From: DATKPC01 sp035524275 | Lineage (GTDB): Bacteria; Pseudomonadota; Gammaproteobacteria; Burkholderiales; Burkholderiaceae_F | Reading direction: 5' to 3' | DNA length: 64,000 nt | Assembly: GCA_035524275.1 (NCBI GenBank) | Contig: DATKPC010000114.1 | Span: forward strand, 20,794-84,793 | Shown here: piece after piece, positions 1 through 9,174 of the stretch | Layout: the number at the start of each line of letters is the position of its first letter | Numbering within the stretch: position 1 is the stretch's first letter | Program-made: the position numbers and the translations under genes | Notes under the pieces: generated by a model | Seen by the model: only the letters and a program-made list of their open reading frames with translations | Databases searched by the model: none | Told to the model about the DNA's origin: nothing

Positions 1-229
1 GCTCCGGGCGCTCGCGCTTCAGCTGGCGCACGCGGCCGAGGTCGGAGAAGACCTTTTCCTGCGCCTTTTCGCGCACGGAGCAGGTGTTGAACAGGATCAT
101 GTCGGCGGCCGCCGGGTCGTCGACGACCTCGTAGCCCTCGGCATCGGCGAGCACGTCGGCCATCTTCGCCGAGTCGTACTCGTTCATCTGGCAACCGAAG
201 GTGCGGATGTAGAGCTTCCTGCTACCCAT
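1..229 (-). CDS. miaB: MiaB, tRNA methylthiotransferase (N-terminal part)
   Basis: Radical-SAM enzyme that adds the 2-methylthio group to i6A37 in tRNAs reading UNN codons. Only the first 76 residues lie in the window; the gene runs off the left edge. The visible part opens MGSRKLYIRTFGCQMNEYDS and continues to ILFNTCSVREKA, the UPF0004 domain with its first two cluster-ligand cysteines (FGCQMN and NTCSVRE). The radical-SAM CxxxCxxC motif and TRAM domain would lie outside. It sits downstream of the tRNA gene on the same strand, so read-through from the tRNA promoter is possible. The family call is secure; MiaB rather than MtaB or RimO follows from the FGCQMNEYDS start. Confidence 0.93.
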   Translation of the reverse strand, partial: MGSRKLYIRTFGCQMNEYDSAKMADVLADAEGYEVVDDPAAADMILFNTCSVREKAQEKVFSDLGRVRQLKRERPE

Positions 230-385
230 GCCCGCGCGCGCCTCGTGTACGGTCGAACCGGTTGCCGGGGCGCGGCGATCGCGCCGGGAGCGGGCTTCTC
301 TCCCCGCGCGGCGTGGGCCGCGCCGGCGTCACGCCGACGGCGGCAGTCGAAGCGTCCCGTTTCAGCGGATTCTCGACTCGATGGA

Positions 386-462
386 TGGTGGCGGATCAGG
401 GACTCGAACCCCGGACACAAGGATTATGATTCCTCTGCTCTAACCGGCTGAGCTAATCCGCC
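386..462 (-). tRNA. tRNA-Met (anticodon CAU)
   Basis: Reading the minus strand, a 77-nt cloverleaf folds with a 7-bp acceptor stem (GGCGGAT with ATCCGCC), D arm GCTC/GAGC, anticodon stem GAGGA/TCCTT around loop ATCATAA, a T arm containing GGTTCGAGTC, and an encoded CCA end. The anticodon is CAU. The acceptor starts with G-C, not the mismatched C-A of initiator tRNA, so it is an elongator-type Met tRNA. A tRNA-Ile2, in which C34 becomes lysidine, has the same anticodon and cannot be strictly excluded by eye. Confidence 0.93.
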
Positions 463-517
463 GAAACCTGTTCCGTCCGTCGGCGCGACGCGCGCGCTTG
501 CGGGACAGAGGGCGCGG

Positions 518-548
518 ATTATATCTGTGTCGGCCACCGTTCGGTCAA
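518..548 (-). promoter_or_regulatory. Sigma-70 promoter of the tRNA-CAU gene
   Basis: On the minus strand a TTGACC box (548-543) is followed by a perfect TATAAT (523-518). The gap is 19 bp, or 17 bp if the overlapping GATATA is the -10. The sequence after the -10 is very GC-rich, as in stringently controlled stable-RNA promoters. The tRNA 5' end lies about 50 nt downstream of the expected start. Confidence 0.5.
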
Positions 549-570
549 ATCGGCGCCGCACGCCGGACGG

Positions 571-597
571 AAAAAAAAGGCCGGCGATGCGCCGGCC
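571..597 (-). terminator. Rho-independent terminator of the MFS gene
   Basis: Minus-strand hairpin GGCCGGC/GCCGGCC (591-597 with 579-585, extendable by one pair) closes a very short loop and is followed by eight T residues (complement of A571-A578). It lies 28 bp after the stop codon of the MFS carrier and separates it from the tRNA promoter. Confidence 0.85.
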
Positions 598-624
598 AAT
601 TTCTCTCCCCGCCTTACCGCGCGC

Positions 625-2319
625 TTAGTCGTTGGCGTAGATGTCGCGGTCCTTCGTCTCCGAAACAAAGAGGGTTCCGATCACCAGCGTCATCGCGGCG
701 ACCGCGATCGGGTACCACAGGCCCGAATAGATGTCCCCGGTCGCCGCGACGATCGCGAAGGCCGTCGCCGGCAGGAAGCCGCCGAACCAGCCGTTTCCGA
801 TGTGGTACGGCAGCGACATCGAGGTGTAGCGGATCCGGGTCGGGAACAGCTCGACGAGCATCGCGGCGATCGGGCCGTAGACCATCGTCACGTAGATCAC
901 GAGGATCGTCAGCAGCAGCACGACCATCACGTAGTTGATCTGCCCCGGATCGGCCTTCGCCGGGTAGCCGGTCGCCTTGACCTCGCCGGCGAGCGCCTTC
1001 CGCAGGTCGTCGGCGGCCTTCTTCTCGTCGCCGCCGGCCGCGCTGAGGACGTCGGCGTACGCGACCGACTTGTCGCCGAACTTCACGACCGGCGGCGTTC
1101 CGGGCGCCGCGCTTTCGTTCTTGTAGTTCACCGATGCGGACGCGAGCGCGCTCTTCGCGACGTCGCACGGCCGGGTGAACTTCGACGTCCCGGTCGGGTT
1201 GAACTGGAACGAGCACGTCTGCGGGTCCGCAACGACCGTGACCGGGGCGGTGGCCTGCGCCGTTTCGAGCGCCGGATTGGCGTAGTGCGCGATCGACTTG
1301 AACAGCGGGAAGTACGTCAGGACCGCGAGAAGGCAGCCGGCCATGATGATCGGCTTGCGCCCGACGCGGTCCGACAGCGACCCGAAGAAGATGAAGAACG
1401 GCGAGCCGATCAGCAGCGACGCGGCGATCATGTAGTTCGCGGTCGCGAGGTCGACCTTGAGCGTCTGCGTCAGGAAGAACAGCGCGTAGAACTGGCCCGT
1501 GTACCAGACGACGGCCTGGCCGGCGGTCAGCCCGAACAGCGCCAGCAGCACGATCTTGAGGTTCCCCCAGCGGCCGAACGACTCGGTAAGCGGGGCCTTC
1601 GACTGCTTGCCTTCGGCCTTCATGCGCTGGAACGCCGGCGATTCGTTGAGCTTCAGGCGGATCCAGACCGAGATCGCGAGCAGCAAGGCCGAGATCCAGA
1701 ACGGAACGCGCCAGCCCCAGTCGGCGAAGTCCTTGTCGCCGAGCGACACGCGCGTGCCCAGGATGACGAGCAGCGACAGGAACAGGCCGAGCGTGGCCGT
1801 CGTCTGGATCCAGCTCGTGTAGTAGCCGCGCTTGCCCATCGGCGCGTGCTCCGCGACGTAGGTCGCGGCGCCGCCGTACTCGCCGCCCAGCGCGAGGCCC
1901 TGCAGCAGGCGCAGCGAGATGAGGATGACCGGCGCCGTGATGCCCCAGCTGTTGTAGCCGGGCAGCAGGCCGACCGACAGCGTCGAGATACCCATGATCA
2001 GGATCGTGATCAGGAAGGTGTACTTGCGCCCGACCATGTCGCCGAGTCGCCCGAAGATCACCGCGCCGAACGGGCGCACCGCGAAGCCGGCCGCGAAACC
2101 GAGCAGCGTCATGATGAACTGCGCGGTCGGCGTGAGCGGCGCGAAGAACTGCTTGCCGATGAACGCGGCGAGCGAGCCGAAGAGATAGAAGTCGTACCAC
2201 TCGAACACGGTACCGAGCGACGACGCGAAGATGACCGTCTTCTCCTCGCGCGACATCGGCCGCGGAGCACTGTCCGGCACGCGCGCGCTGCCCGGTGACT
2301 TGCCGACAATTGAACTCAT
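625..2319 (-). CDS. MFS transporter, metabolite:H+ symporter (MHS/ProP-like) family
   Basis: Proton-coupled inner-membrane carrier of 564 residues, longer than the usual 430-500 of the family. Twelve hydrophobic segments are visible. The MFS loop 2-3 signature GRLGDMVGRK is at about residues 90-99, its second-half counterpart GSLSDRVGRK at 313-322, and the MHS-type motif LGGEYGGAATYVAEH near 144-158. Residues of about 343-462 form a hydrophilic insertion with two cysteines in what should be the periplasmic loop between TM9 and TM10. The gene follows the two-component pair on the same strand 169 bp after the kinase stop and ends in a strong terminator. The substrate is unknown; relatives carry dicarboxylates, shikimate, citrate or osmolytes. 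Confidence 0.9.
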   Translation of the reverse strand: MSSIVGKSPGSARVPDSAPRPMSREEKTVIFASSLGTVFEWYDFYLFGSLAAFIGKQFFAPLTPTAQFIMTLLGFAAGFAVRPFGAVIFGRLGDMVGRKYTFLITILIMGISTLSVGLLPGYNSWGITAPVILISLRLLQGLALGGEYGGAATYVAEHAPMGKRGYYTSWIQTTATLGLFLSLLVILGTRVSLGDKDFADWGWRVPFWISALLLAISVWIRLKLNESPAFQRMKAEGKQSKAPLTESFGRWGNLKIVLLALFGLTAGQAVVWYTGQFYALFFLTQTLKVDLATANYMIAASLLIGSPFFIFFGSLSDRVGRKPIIMAGCLLAVLTYFPLFKSIAHYANPALETAQATAPVTVVADPQTCSFQFNPTGTSKFTRPCDVAKSALASASVNYKNESAAPGTPPVVKFGDKSVAYADVLSAAGGDEKKAADDLRKALAGEVKATGYPAKADPGQINYVMVVLLLTILVIYVTMVYGPIAAMLVELFPTRIRYTSMSLPYHIGNGWFGGFLPATAFAIVAATGDIYSGLWYPIAVAAMTLVIGTLFVSETKDRDIYAND

Positions 2320-2488
2320 GGATACGACTCCCTTCCGTCGATGGTTTCGCTTCTATGGACGAGCGGTATGGGGCGTCCCCCGCGTCGTCGCCGCGGCGGC
2401 CACTCTCCGTCTCCCGTCCCAAGCTTGCAACGGCTGCCTTACGCGAACCTTGCTTCGCTCTGTTGCGGTGCAGCGCAAATGGCGCGCG

Positions 2489-4132
2489 TCAGGCGACGGA
2501 AAACGACGGGCGCGCGCCCGGCGTGTGCGAGAACTCGATCGCAATCAGCGTCCCGGGCCCTCGGCCGGCGGCGCGCGGATTGGCGTCCACGCGCAGCAGC
2601 GCGTCGTGCTGCTCGACGATCTCGCGGACGATCGCGAGTCCGAGCCCGCTGCCGTCCTGCTCGGTGCCGAGGCTGCGATAGAAGCGCTCGAACACCAGCG
2701 TGCGCTCGGCCTCCGCGATCCCGGGTCCGTCGTCCTCGACCTCCAGCGCGACGCGCGCATCGTCGCGCCGGACGCGGACGGTCACCGTGCCGCCGCGCGG
2801 CGTGTAGCGCAGCGCGTTGTCGATCAGGTTGCCCAGCGCCTCGCGCAGCATCGCCGGCAGCGCGATGACGCGCGTGTCGCCGGCGCCGCCGTCGGCGGCG
2901 CTCTCGTAGCCGAGGTCGATTCCGCGTTCGATCGCCATCGAGACCCAGTCCTGGACGATCGCGCGGGCGAACCGGTCGAGGTCGACGAGTTCGAACGCGG
3001 CCGGCGCGCTGGCCTGGTGCTCCGCGTGCGCCAGCGCGAGGAGCTGGTTGACGACGTGGGTCGCGCGCTCGGTCGAGGCGGCGATCTGCCGCAGGCTGCG
3101 CCGCACTTCGCCCGGATCCTGCTCGCGCAGCGCGAGTTCGGCCTGCGTCCTCAGTCCGGCGAGCGGCGTCTTGAGCTGGTGCGCGGCGTCCGCGATGAAG
3201 CGGCGCTGCGCCTGCACGTTGCGCTGCTGCCGTTCGAGCAGGTCGTTGAACGACTGCACGAGCGGGGCGATCTCCTCCGGCACCGCATGCGTATCCACCG
3301 GCGACAGGTCGTCCGGCATGCGGGCGCGCAGGCGCGCCTGGATCCACGCCAGCGGCGCAAGGCCGCGCGAGAGGCCGAACCAGACGAGCACGACGGCGAG
3401 CGGCAGCACGACGAACTGCGGCACGATGACGCCCTTGATCATCTCGTTGGCGAGTTGCGAGCGGCGTTCGAGCGTCTCGGCGACCTGCAGCAGGACGGCC
3501 GGCCGCGGCGTCGCGGCGCCCGCGGACCCCGGCGCCGGCGCCGGCCGCGGGACGAGCCGTATGCTGGCGACCCGGATGTCGCGCCCGTCGATCGTGTCCG
3601 AGCGGAGGCTCGTCCGGCCCACGGCGGGCGCTTCGTCGTCGCCGGGCAGCGGCAGCGCGGCGTTGCCGGCGAGCCGTGCGCCGCCGCCGTCGTGGATCGC
3701 GAAGAACACCGTGCCCGGACCCTCGGAGCGCAGCAGGTCGCGCGTCGCGCTCGGCGTGTCGAAGGCGATCCCCTGCGGCGTCGCGACGACGTGATCGGCG
3801 AGGAACTCGGCCCGTTCGCTCAACTCCGCGTCGAACGGCGTTCCGGCGATCGATTGCGCGACGAGGTAGGTGACCATGACGCTGATCGGCCACAGCAGCA
3901 GGACCGGCGCGAACATCCAGTCGAGGATCTCGCCGAACAGCGAGCCCGGTTCCCCCTGGCGGCGCAGCGGATTGAGCGGTGCCCGCGGCGGCTGCGGCCC
4001 GGGCGCGGCGGTGGCCGCGTCGCTTCCGCCCCGGCCCAGCAGGCGCGCGGCCGCGGCGCGAACGTTGGCGCGCCGTGGCGCCCGCGTCACGGGGCGCGCG
4101 CCGTCGACGTGCAGCGGGTGGGCGTCAGGCAT
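2489..4132 (-). CDS. Sensor histidine kinase, TctE/QseC-like
   Basis: Inner-membrane two-component kinase of 547 residues. TM1 lies near 73-95, a periplasmic 2CSK_N-type sensor region follows to about 232, TM2 spans about 233-254, then come a HAMP-like linker and the HisKA box IADAAHQLKTPLAGL with phospho-acceptor His318. The HATPase part shows N-box LGNLIDNALRYTPRGG, DDGPGI and GSGLGLAIVREIV. The ATG at 4132 was chosen because it clears the upstream regulator; a longer in-frame version would overlap it heavily. The first 60 residues are Arg/Ala/Pro-rich and unusual, so a later start is possible. It is co-directional with the regulator (113-bp gap) and the MFS carrier, suggesting transporter control by a carboxylate-type signal, which is inference. 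Confidence 0.88.
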   Translation of the reverse strand: MPDAHPLHVDGARPVTRAPRRANVRAAAARLLGRGGSDAATAAPGPQPPRAPLNPLRRQGEPGSLFGEILDWMFAPVLLLWPISVMVTYLVAQSIAGTPFDAELSERAEFLADHVVATPQGIAFDTPSATRDLLRSEGPGTVFFAIHDGGGARLAGNAALPLPGDDEAPAVGRTSLRSDTIDGRDIRVASIRLVPRPAPAPGSAGAATPRPAVLLQVAETLERRSQLANEMIKGVIVPQFVVLPLAVVLVWFGLSRGLAPLAWIQARLRARMPDDLSPVDTHAVPEEIAPLVQSFNDLLERQQRNVQAQRRFIADAAHQLKTPLAGLRTQAELALREQDPGEVRRSLRQIAASTERATHVVNQLLALAHAEHQASAPAAFELVDLDRFARAIVQDWVSMAIERGIDLGYESAADGGAGDTRVIALPAMLREALGNLIDNALRYTPRGGTVTVRVRRDDARVALEVEDDGPGIAEAERTLVFERFYRSLGTEQDGSGLGLAIVREIVEQHDALLRVDANPRAAGRGPGTLIAIEFSHTPGARPSFSVA

Positions 4133-4245
4133 GGGCCGAGGATAAGGCCGGGCGCCCGGCGCGACGACCGGTTCGCGCGCGCATCGCGCGACGGAACACG
4201 GGCAACGGGCCGACCAGCAACGGGCGCGGTGGCCGCGCCGGATCG

Positions 4246-4938
4246 TCAGGCTGCGGCGCTCGCCGCCGCTTCCGCGGCCCGCTCCAGGCAGTAGCCGAGG
4301 CCGCGGACCGTGACGATGCGTATGCCGCCCGGTTCCAGCTTGCGACGCAGGCGGTGGACATAGACCTCGATCGCGTTGTTGCTGACCTCCTCGCCCCACT
4401 CGCAGAGGTGGTCGACGAGCCGCTCCTTGCTGACGAGGCGGCCGGTCCGCTGCAGCAGGATTTCCAGCAGCCCGAGTTCGCGCGCCGAGAGGTCGATCGG
4501 CTGGCCGTTGATGGTCGCGACGCGGCCCACCTGGTCGAGCGCCAGCGTTCCGTGGCGGATCAGCGTCTGCGCGCCGCCCATCGCACGGCGCGTCAGCGCG
4601 CGCACGCGGGCCTCGAGTTCGGACAGCGCAAAGGGCTTCGCCATGTAGTCGTCGGCCCCCAGGTCCAGGCCCTTGACCCTCTGGTCGACGCTGTCGGCCG
4701 CCGTCAGGATCAGCACCGGCAGCGCGCTGTTGCGCGCCCGCAGACGGCGCAGCACGTCGTGCCCGGCGAGCCGCGGCAGCCCGAGGTCCAGGATGAGGAG
4801 GTCGTAGGGCTGCGCCGCGAGCGCGGCGTCCGCGCGTTCGCCGCAGTCGACGGCGTCCACGGCATACCCGGCCGCGCGAAGCGAGCGGCAGAGTCCGTCG
4901 GAAAGCACGGCATCGTCCTCGGCGACCAGGATCCGCAT
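4246..4938 (-). CDS. OmpR/QseB/TctD-family response regulator
   Basis: Cytoplasmic DNA-binding regulator of 230 residues. The receiver domain starts MRILVAEDDAVLSDGL, with acidic pocket Glu7/Asp8/Asp9, phospho-acceptor Asp51 in LLILDLGLP and the switch lysine in MAKPF. The C-terminal winged helix (about 125-222) shows LSARELGLLEILLQ and NAIEVYVHRLRRKLEP, ending in the RGLGYCLE signature. It is the first gene of the minus-strand regulator-kinase pair and is divergent from recA, sharing the 4939-5129 interval. Its partner is the adjacent kinase. Confidence 0.93.
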   Translation of the reverse strand: MRILVAEDDAVLSDGLCRSLRAAGYAVDAVDCGERADAALAAQPYDLLILDLGLPRLAGHDVLRRLRARNSALPVLILTAADSVDQRVKGLDLGADDYMAKPFALSELEARVRALTRRAMGGAQTLIRHGTLALDQVGRVATINGQPIDLSARELGLLEILLQRTGRLVSKERLVDHLCEWGEEVSNNAIEVYVHRLRRKLEPGGIRIVTVRGLGYCLERAAEAAASAAA

Positions 4939-5041
4939 GACGCTTGCTATCCTATTTCCCCTATCGTGTCAGTCTAGACAGGTGCCGCGGCAGTCATCAA
5001 GGCGCGCCGCATCAACGCGCGACCGCATCCGTCGACGCGGC

Positions 5042-5071
5042 TTGACGGCGGGTACTGGATGAATTTACAGT
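5042..5071 (+). promoter_or_regulatory. recA sigma-70 promoter
   Basis: TTGACG (5042-5047) and TACAGT (5066-5071) are separated by 18 bp. This places transcription start near 5078, inside the SOS operator, and the first LexA box between -35 and -10 as in E. coli recA. Confidence 0.55.
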
Positions 5072-5094
5072 TCGCCTACTGTAGAAAATTCCAG
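5055..5094 (+). promoter_or_regulatory. Tandem LexA (SOS) boxes of recA
   Basis: Two imperfect copies of the CTGT-N8-ACAG SOS box occur in tandem: CTGG-N8-ACAG at 5055-5070 and CTGT-N8-CCAG at 5079-5094, each also flanked by TA or GT as in the extended consensus. They are 8 bp apart, so half-sites recur every 12 bp. The two weak half-sites are the outermost and are mirror images. Position over the -10 and start site supports LexA repression of recA. Confidence 0.7.
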
Positions 5095-5129
5095 TGAGGG
5101 CGACCATGGACGACGGAAGGAGCGCTTTC

Positions 5130-6164
<1,035 letters not shown>

Positions 6165-6240
6165 TGGCGCCGGTCTAGGCGTCGCCACCGACGAACCGAC
6201 CGGCGGTGGCTGGGCGCAGGCCCGCAGGCCGGTTTCGTTG

Positions 6241-6696
6241 ATGCATCGTGCCGTCGCGCTGCTTGCGCGGCGCGACTACAGCCGCCTGGAGTTGTCGCGG
6301 CGGCTGCGCCTTGTCCTGGACGACGGCGCCGACTCGTCGGAAATCGATGCCGTTCTCGACAAGCTCGAGGCGCGCGGGCTCCTTTCGGATCAACGTTTCG
6401 CGCAGAGCCTGTCGCGCTGGCGGGCCGCGCGCTTCGGCGCCGCCCGTGTTCGTGCCGACCTCAAGTCGCGCGGCGTCGCGGAGGAACTGATCGGCGAGGC
6501 CCTGGCGCCGCTGCTCGCCACCGATCTGGAGCGCGCCCGTGCGATCTGGCAGCGGCGCTACCGCGGCATGCTTCCGCACTCGCCTGCGGAACGTGCGCGG
6601 CAGATGCGCTTCCTGGCCGGACGCGGGTTTTCGGCGGAAACGATACGAAAGGTCCTCGGCGCCGGCGACGACGCCTCCGATCCCGTCGACGCCTAG
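6241..6696 (+). CDS. recX: RecX, regulatory protein of RecA
   Basis: Small modulator that binds inside the RecA filament and inhibits its activity; 151 residues, usual size. The three-helix repeats are recognisable: MHRAVALLARRDYSRLELSRRL, then LDKLEARGLLSDQRFAQSLSRWRAARFG, and finally ARQMRFLAGRGFSAETIRKVLG. The ATG at 6241 is the first good start giving the family N-terminus; a TTG at 6238 is possible. It lies 76 bp after recA on the same strand and is probably co-transcribed with it under SOS control. Confidence 0.92.
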   Translation: MHRAVALLARRDYSRLELSRRLRLVLDDGADSSEIDAVLDKLEARGLLSDQRFAQSLSRWRAARFGAARVRADLKSRGVAEELIGEALAPLLATDLERARAIWQRRYRGMLPHSPAERARQMRFLAGRGFSAETIRKVLGAGDDASDPVDA

Positions 6697-6857
6697 CGCG
6701 GCCGCTCGGCACGCGCGCGGCAAACATGCAACGACGAGCATAAGCGGCGATGCTGCGGTGCTAACATGCGCGTCGCGCTATACGACGCGCACCGCTCGAA
6801 CCTGCCGAGCCGCCGTTTCAGGTCCCGCATCAATTCCCCGCCAAGAAGGCCGTCGCG

Positions 6858-8027
6858 ATGAAAATTCACGAGTACCAGGGCAAGGACATCTTGCGTCGAT
6901 ACGGTGTTGCAGTGCCGCGAGGAATCCCGGTGTTCTCGGTCGATGAGGCGGTCAAGGCCGCGGAGCAGTTGGGCGGACCGGTCTGGGTCGTGAAGGCGCA
7001 GATCCACGCCGGCGGGCGCGGCAAGGGCGGTGGCGTGAAGCTCGCCCGCACGCTGGGCGACGTCAAGACGCTGGCGGGTCAAATCCTCGGCATGCAGCTG
7101 GTGACGCACCAGACCGGTCCGGACGGCCAGAAAGTGCGGCGGCTGCTGATCGAGGAAGGCGCCGATATCAGGAAGGAGCTCTACGTCGGCATGGTCGTCG
7201 ACCGCACGACGCAGAAGGTCTGCCTGATGGCCTCGAGCGAGGGCGGGATGGACATCGAGGAAGTCGCGGCCCACACGCCGGAGAAGATCCACAAGGTCTT
7301 CATCGATCCGGTCGCCGGCCTTTCGGACGCCGACGCGGACGCGGTCGCAAGGAAAATCGGTGTTCCGGACGCCTCGGTGGCGCAGGCCCGCACGGTGCTC
7401 CAGGGCCTTTATCGCGCGTTCTGGGATACGGATGCGTCGCTTGCCGAGATCAATCCGCTGATCCTGACGGGCGACGGCAAGGTCGTCGCCCTCGACGCGA
7501 AGTTGAACTTCGACGCGAACGCGCTTTATCGACACCCCGACATCGTCGCGATGCGCGATCTCGACGAGGAGGATCCGGCCGAGGTGGAGGCGTCGAAATT
7601 CGACCTCTCGTACATCCAGCTCGATGGCGACATCGGCTGCTTGGTGAACGGGGCGGGCCTCGCGATGGCGACGATGGACACGATCAAGCTCTACGGGGGC
7701 AACCCGGCGAACTTCCTCGACGTCGGCGGCGGCGCGACCGCCGAGAAGGTCACCGAGGCCTTCAAGATCATGCTGCGCAATCCGAGCCTGAAGGCAATCC
7801 TCGTGAACATCTTCGGCGGGATCATGAAGTGCGACACGATCGCGGCCGGCGTGATCACGGCGTCGCGCGCCGTCCAGCTCAAGGTGCCGCTCGTCGTGCG
7901 GATGAAGGGCACGAACGAGGCGCTCGGCAAGAAGATGCTGGCCGACTCCGGCCTGCCGATCATTTCGGCCGACACGATGGCCGAAGCCGCGGAAAAGGTC
8001 GTCGCCGCGGCCAAGGCCGCGGCCTGA
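6858..8027 (+). CDS. sucC: Succinyl-CoA synthetase, ADP-forming, beta subunit
   Basis: TCA-cycle enzyme subunit carrying the nucleotide-binding ATP-grasp domain and the succinate site; with SucD it converts succinyl-CoA to succinate with substrate-level phosphorylation. Its 389 residues match the family. It opens MKIHEYQGKDILRRYGV, has the ATP-grasp stretch KAQIHAGGRGKGGGVKLA, and the C-terminal CoA-ligase part NIFGGIMKCDTIAAGVI. sucD follows after 34 bp, so the two form an operon. The 161 bp upstream of the gene show no obvious promoter. Confidence 0.98.
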   Translation: MKIHEYQGKDILRRYGVAVPRGIPVFSVDEAVKAAEQLGGPVWVVKAQIHAGGRGKGGGVKLARTLGDVKTLAGQILGMQLVTHQTGPDGQKVRRLLIEEGADIRKELYVGMVVDRTTQKVCLMASSEGGMDIEEVAAHTPEKIHKVFIDPVAGLSDADADAVARKIGVPDASVAQARTVLQGLYRAFWDTDASLAEINPLILTGDGKVVALDAKLNFDANALYRHPDIVAMRDLDEEDPAEVEASKFDLSYIQLDGDIGCLVNGAGLAMATMDTIKLYGGNPANFLDVGGGATAEKVTEAFKIMLRNPSLKAILVNIFGGIMKCDTIAAGVITASRAVQLKVPLVVRMKGTNEALGKKMLADSGLPIISADTMAEAAEKVVAAAKAAA

Positions 8028-8061
8028 ACCGCCACGAGCAACCGAACGCACGGATATCCCG

Positions 8062-8943
8062 ATGAGCATCCTGATCAACAAGAACACCCGCGTCGTGACG
8101 CAGGGCATCACCGGCAAGACCGGCCAGTTCCACACGCGGATGTGTCGCGAGTACGCGAACGGAAACGCGTGCTTCGTGGCCGGCGTCAATCCGAAGAAGG
8201 CCGGTGAGGATTTCGAAGGCATCCCGATCTTCGCCAGCGTCCGCGACGCGAAGGCGAAGACCGGCGCGAACGCCTCGGTGATCTACGTTCCGCCGCCCGG
8301 AGCGGCCGCGGCGATCTGGGAGGCCGTCGAGGCGGATCTCGACCTCGTGATCTGCATCACCGAAGGCATTCCGGTCAAGGACATGATCGAAGTGCGCGAC
8401 CGGATGCGCCGGGAGAATCGCCGCACGATCCTCGTCGGGCCGAACTGCCCCGGCGTGATCACGCCGGACGAGATCAAGATCGGGATCATGCCGGGCCACA
8501 TTCATCGCAAGGGGCGCATCGGCGTCGTCTCGCGGTCCGGCACGCTGACCTACGAGGCGGTCGGCCAGTTGACGGAACTCGGCCTCGGGCAGTCGTCCGC
8601 GGTCGGCATCGGAGGCGACCCGGTCAACGGCCTGAAGCACGTCGACGTGCTGCGTCTCTTCAACGACGATCCGGAAACGGACGCCGTCGTGATGATCGGC
8701 GAGATCGGTGGCTCCGACGAGGAGGCCGCGGCGCAGTGGGCCAAGGACCACATGAAGAAACCCGTCGTCGGCTTCATCGCCGGCGTGACGGCGCCGCCCG
8801 GAAAGCGCATGGGCCATGCCGGAGCCATCATTTCCGGCGGCAAGGGCACCGCACAGGAAAAGCTCGACGCCATGGAAGCCTGCGGCATCAAGACGACGAA
8901 GAACCCCTCCGAACTCGGCCGGCTGCTCAAGAGCGTGATCTGA
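8062..8943 (+). CDS. sucD: Succinyl-CoA synthetase, ADP-forming, alpha subunit
   Basis: Catalytic CoA-binding subunit of the TCA-cycle ligase, partner of SucC. A Rossmann CoA-binding domain opens VVTQGITGKTGQFHT, and the phospho-acceptor His252 sits in GHAGAIISGGKGTAQ. Length 293, as usual. It is the second gene of sucCD. A palindromic repeat lies 24 bp after its stop and may end the transcript. Confidence 0.98.
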   Translation: MSILINKNTRVVTQGITGKTGQFHTRMCREYANGNACFVAGVNPKKAGEDFEGIPIFASVRDAKAKTGANASVIYVPPPGAAAAIWEAVEADLDLVICITEGIPVKDMIEVRDRMRRENRRTILVGPNCPGVITPDEIKIGIMPGHIHRKGRIGVVSRSGTLTYEAVGQLTELGLGQSSAVGIGGDPVNGLKHVDVLRLFNDDPETDAVVMIGEIGGSDEEAAAQWAKDHMKKPVVGFIAGVTAPPGKRMGHAGAIISGGKGTAQEKLDAMEACGIKTTKNPSELGRLLKSVI

Positions 8944-8966
8944 CGGCGCCCATCCCGCGCGAAACT

Positions 8967-9004
8967 CCCCTCTCCCGCGAGCGGGAGAGGGGTGGGGGAG
9001 AGGG
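8967..9004. repeat. Palindromic CCCTCTCCC repeat, solo copy A
   Basis: A perfect 12-bp inverted repeat (8967-8978 with 8981-8992, 2-nt loop) is followed by TGGGGGAGAGGG. It belongs to the same family as the copies near 21.5, 51.4 and 63.9 kb and lies just after sucD. It can form a strong hairpin but lacks a T-tract. Confidence 0.8.
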
Positions 9005-9174
9005 TGTAAGCCGATTCGCGCCCTTCCCCGATTCCACCCCCACCGCACCGCACCATCGCCACCTTCCGCAAAACACCTTATCCTTCGCGAAATGTGACGT
9101 AAAGATGTAACGACTCATCGTCCCGGCCCTGGAGACCAGGGGTGCAACGCGGGTGCCCGGTCTCCGTCCAATCC

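Noticed and set aside
228..451. Small plus-strand frames across the tRNA region
   Set aside because: They overlap the tRNA gene and have no protein-like features.
4941..4980. Short ATAGG repeats upstream of the response regulator
   Set aside because: Only five bases, 9-bp spacing, not convincing as an OmpR-type autoregulatory site.
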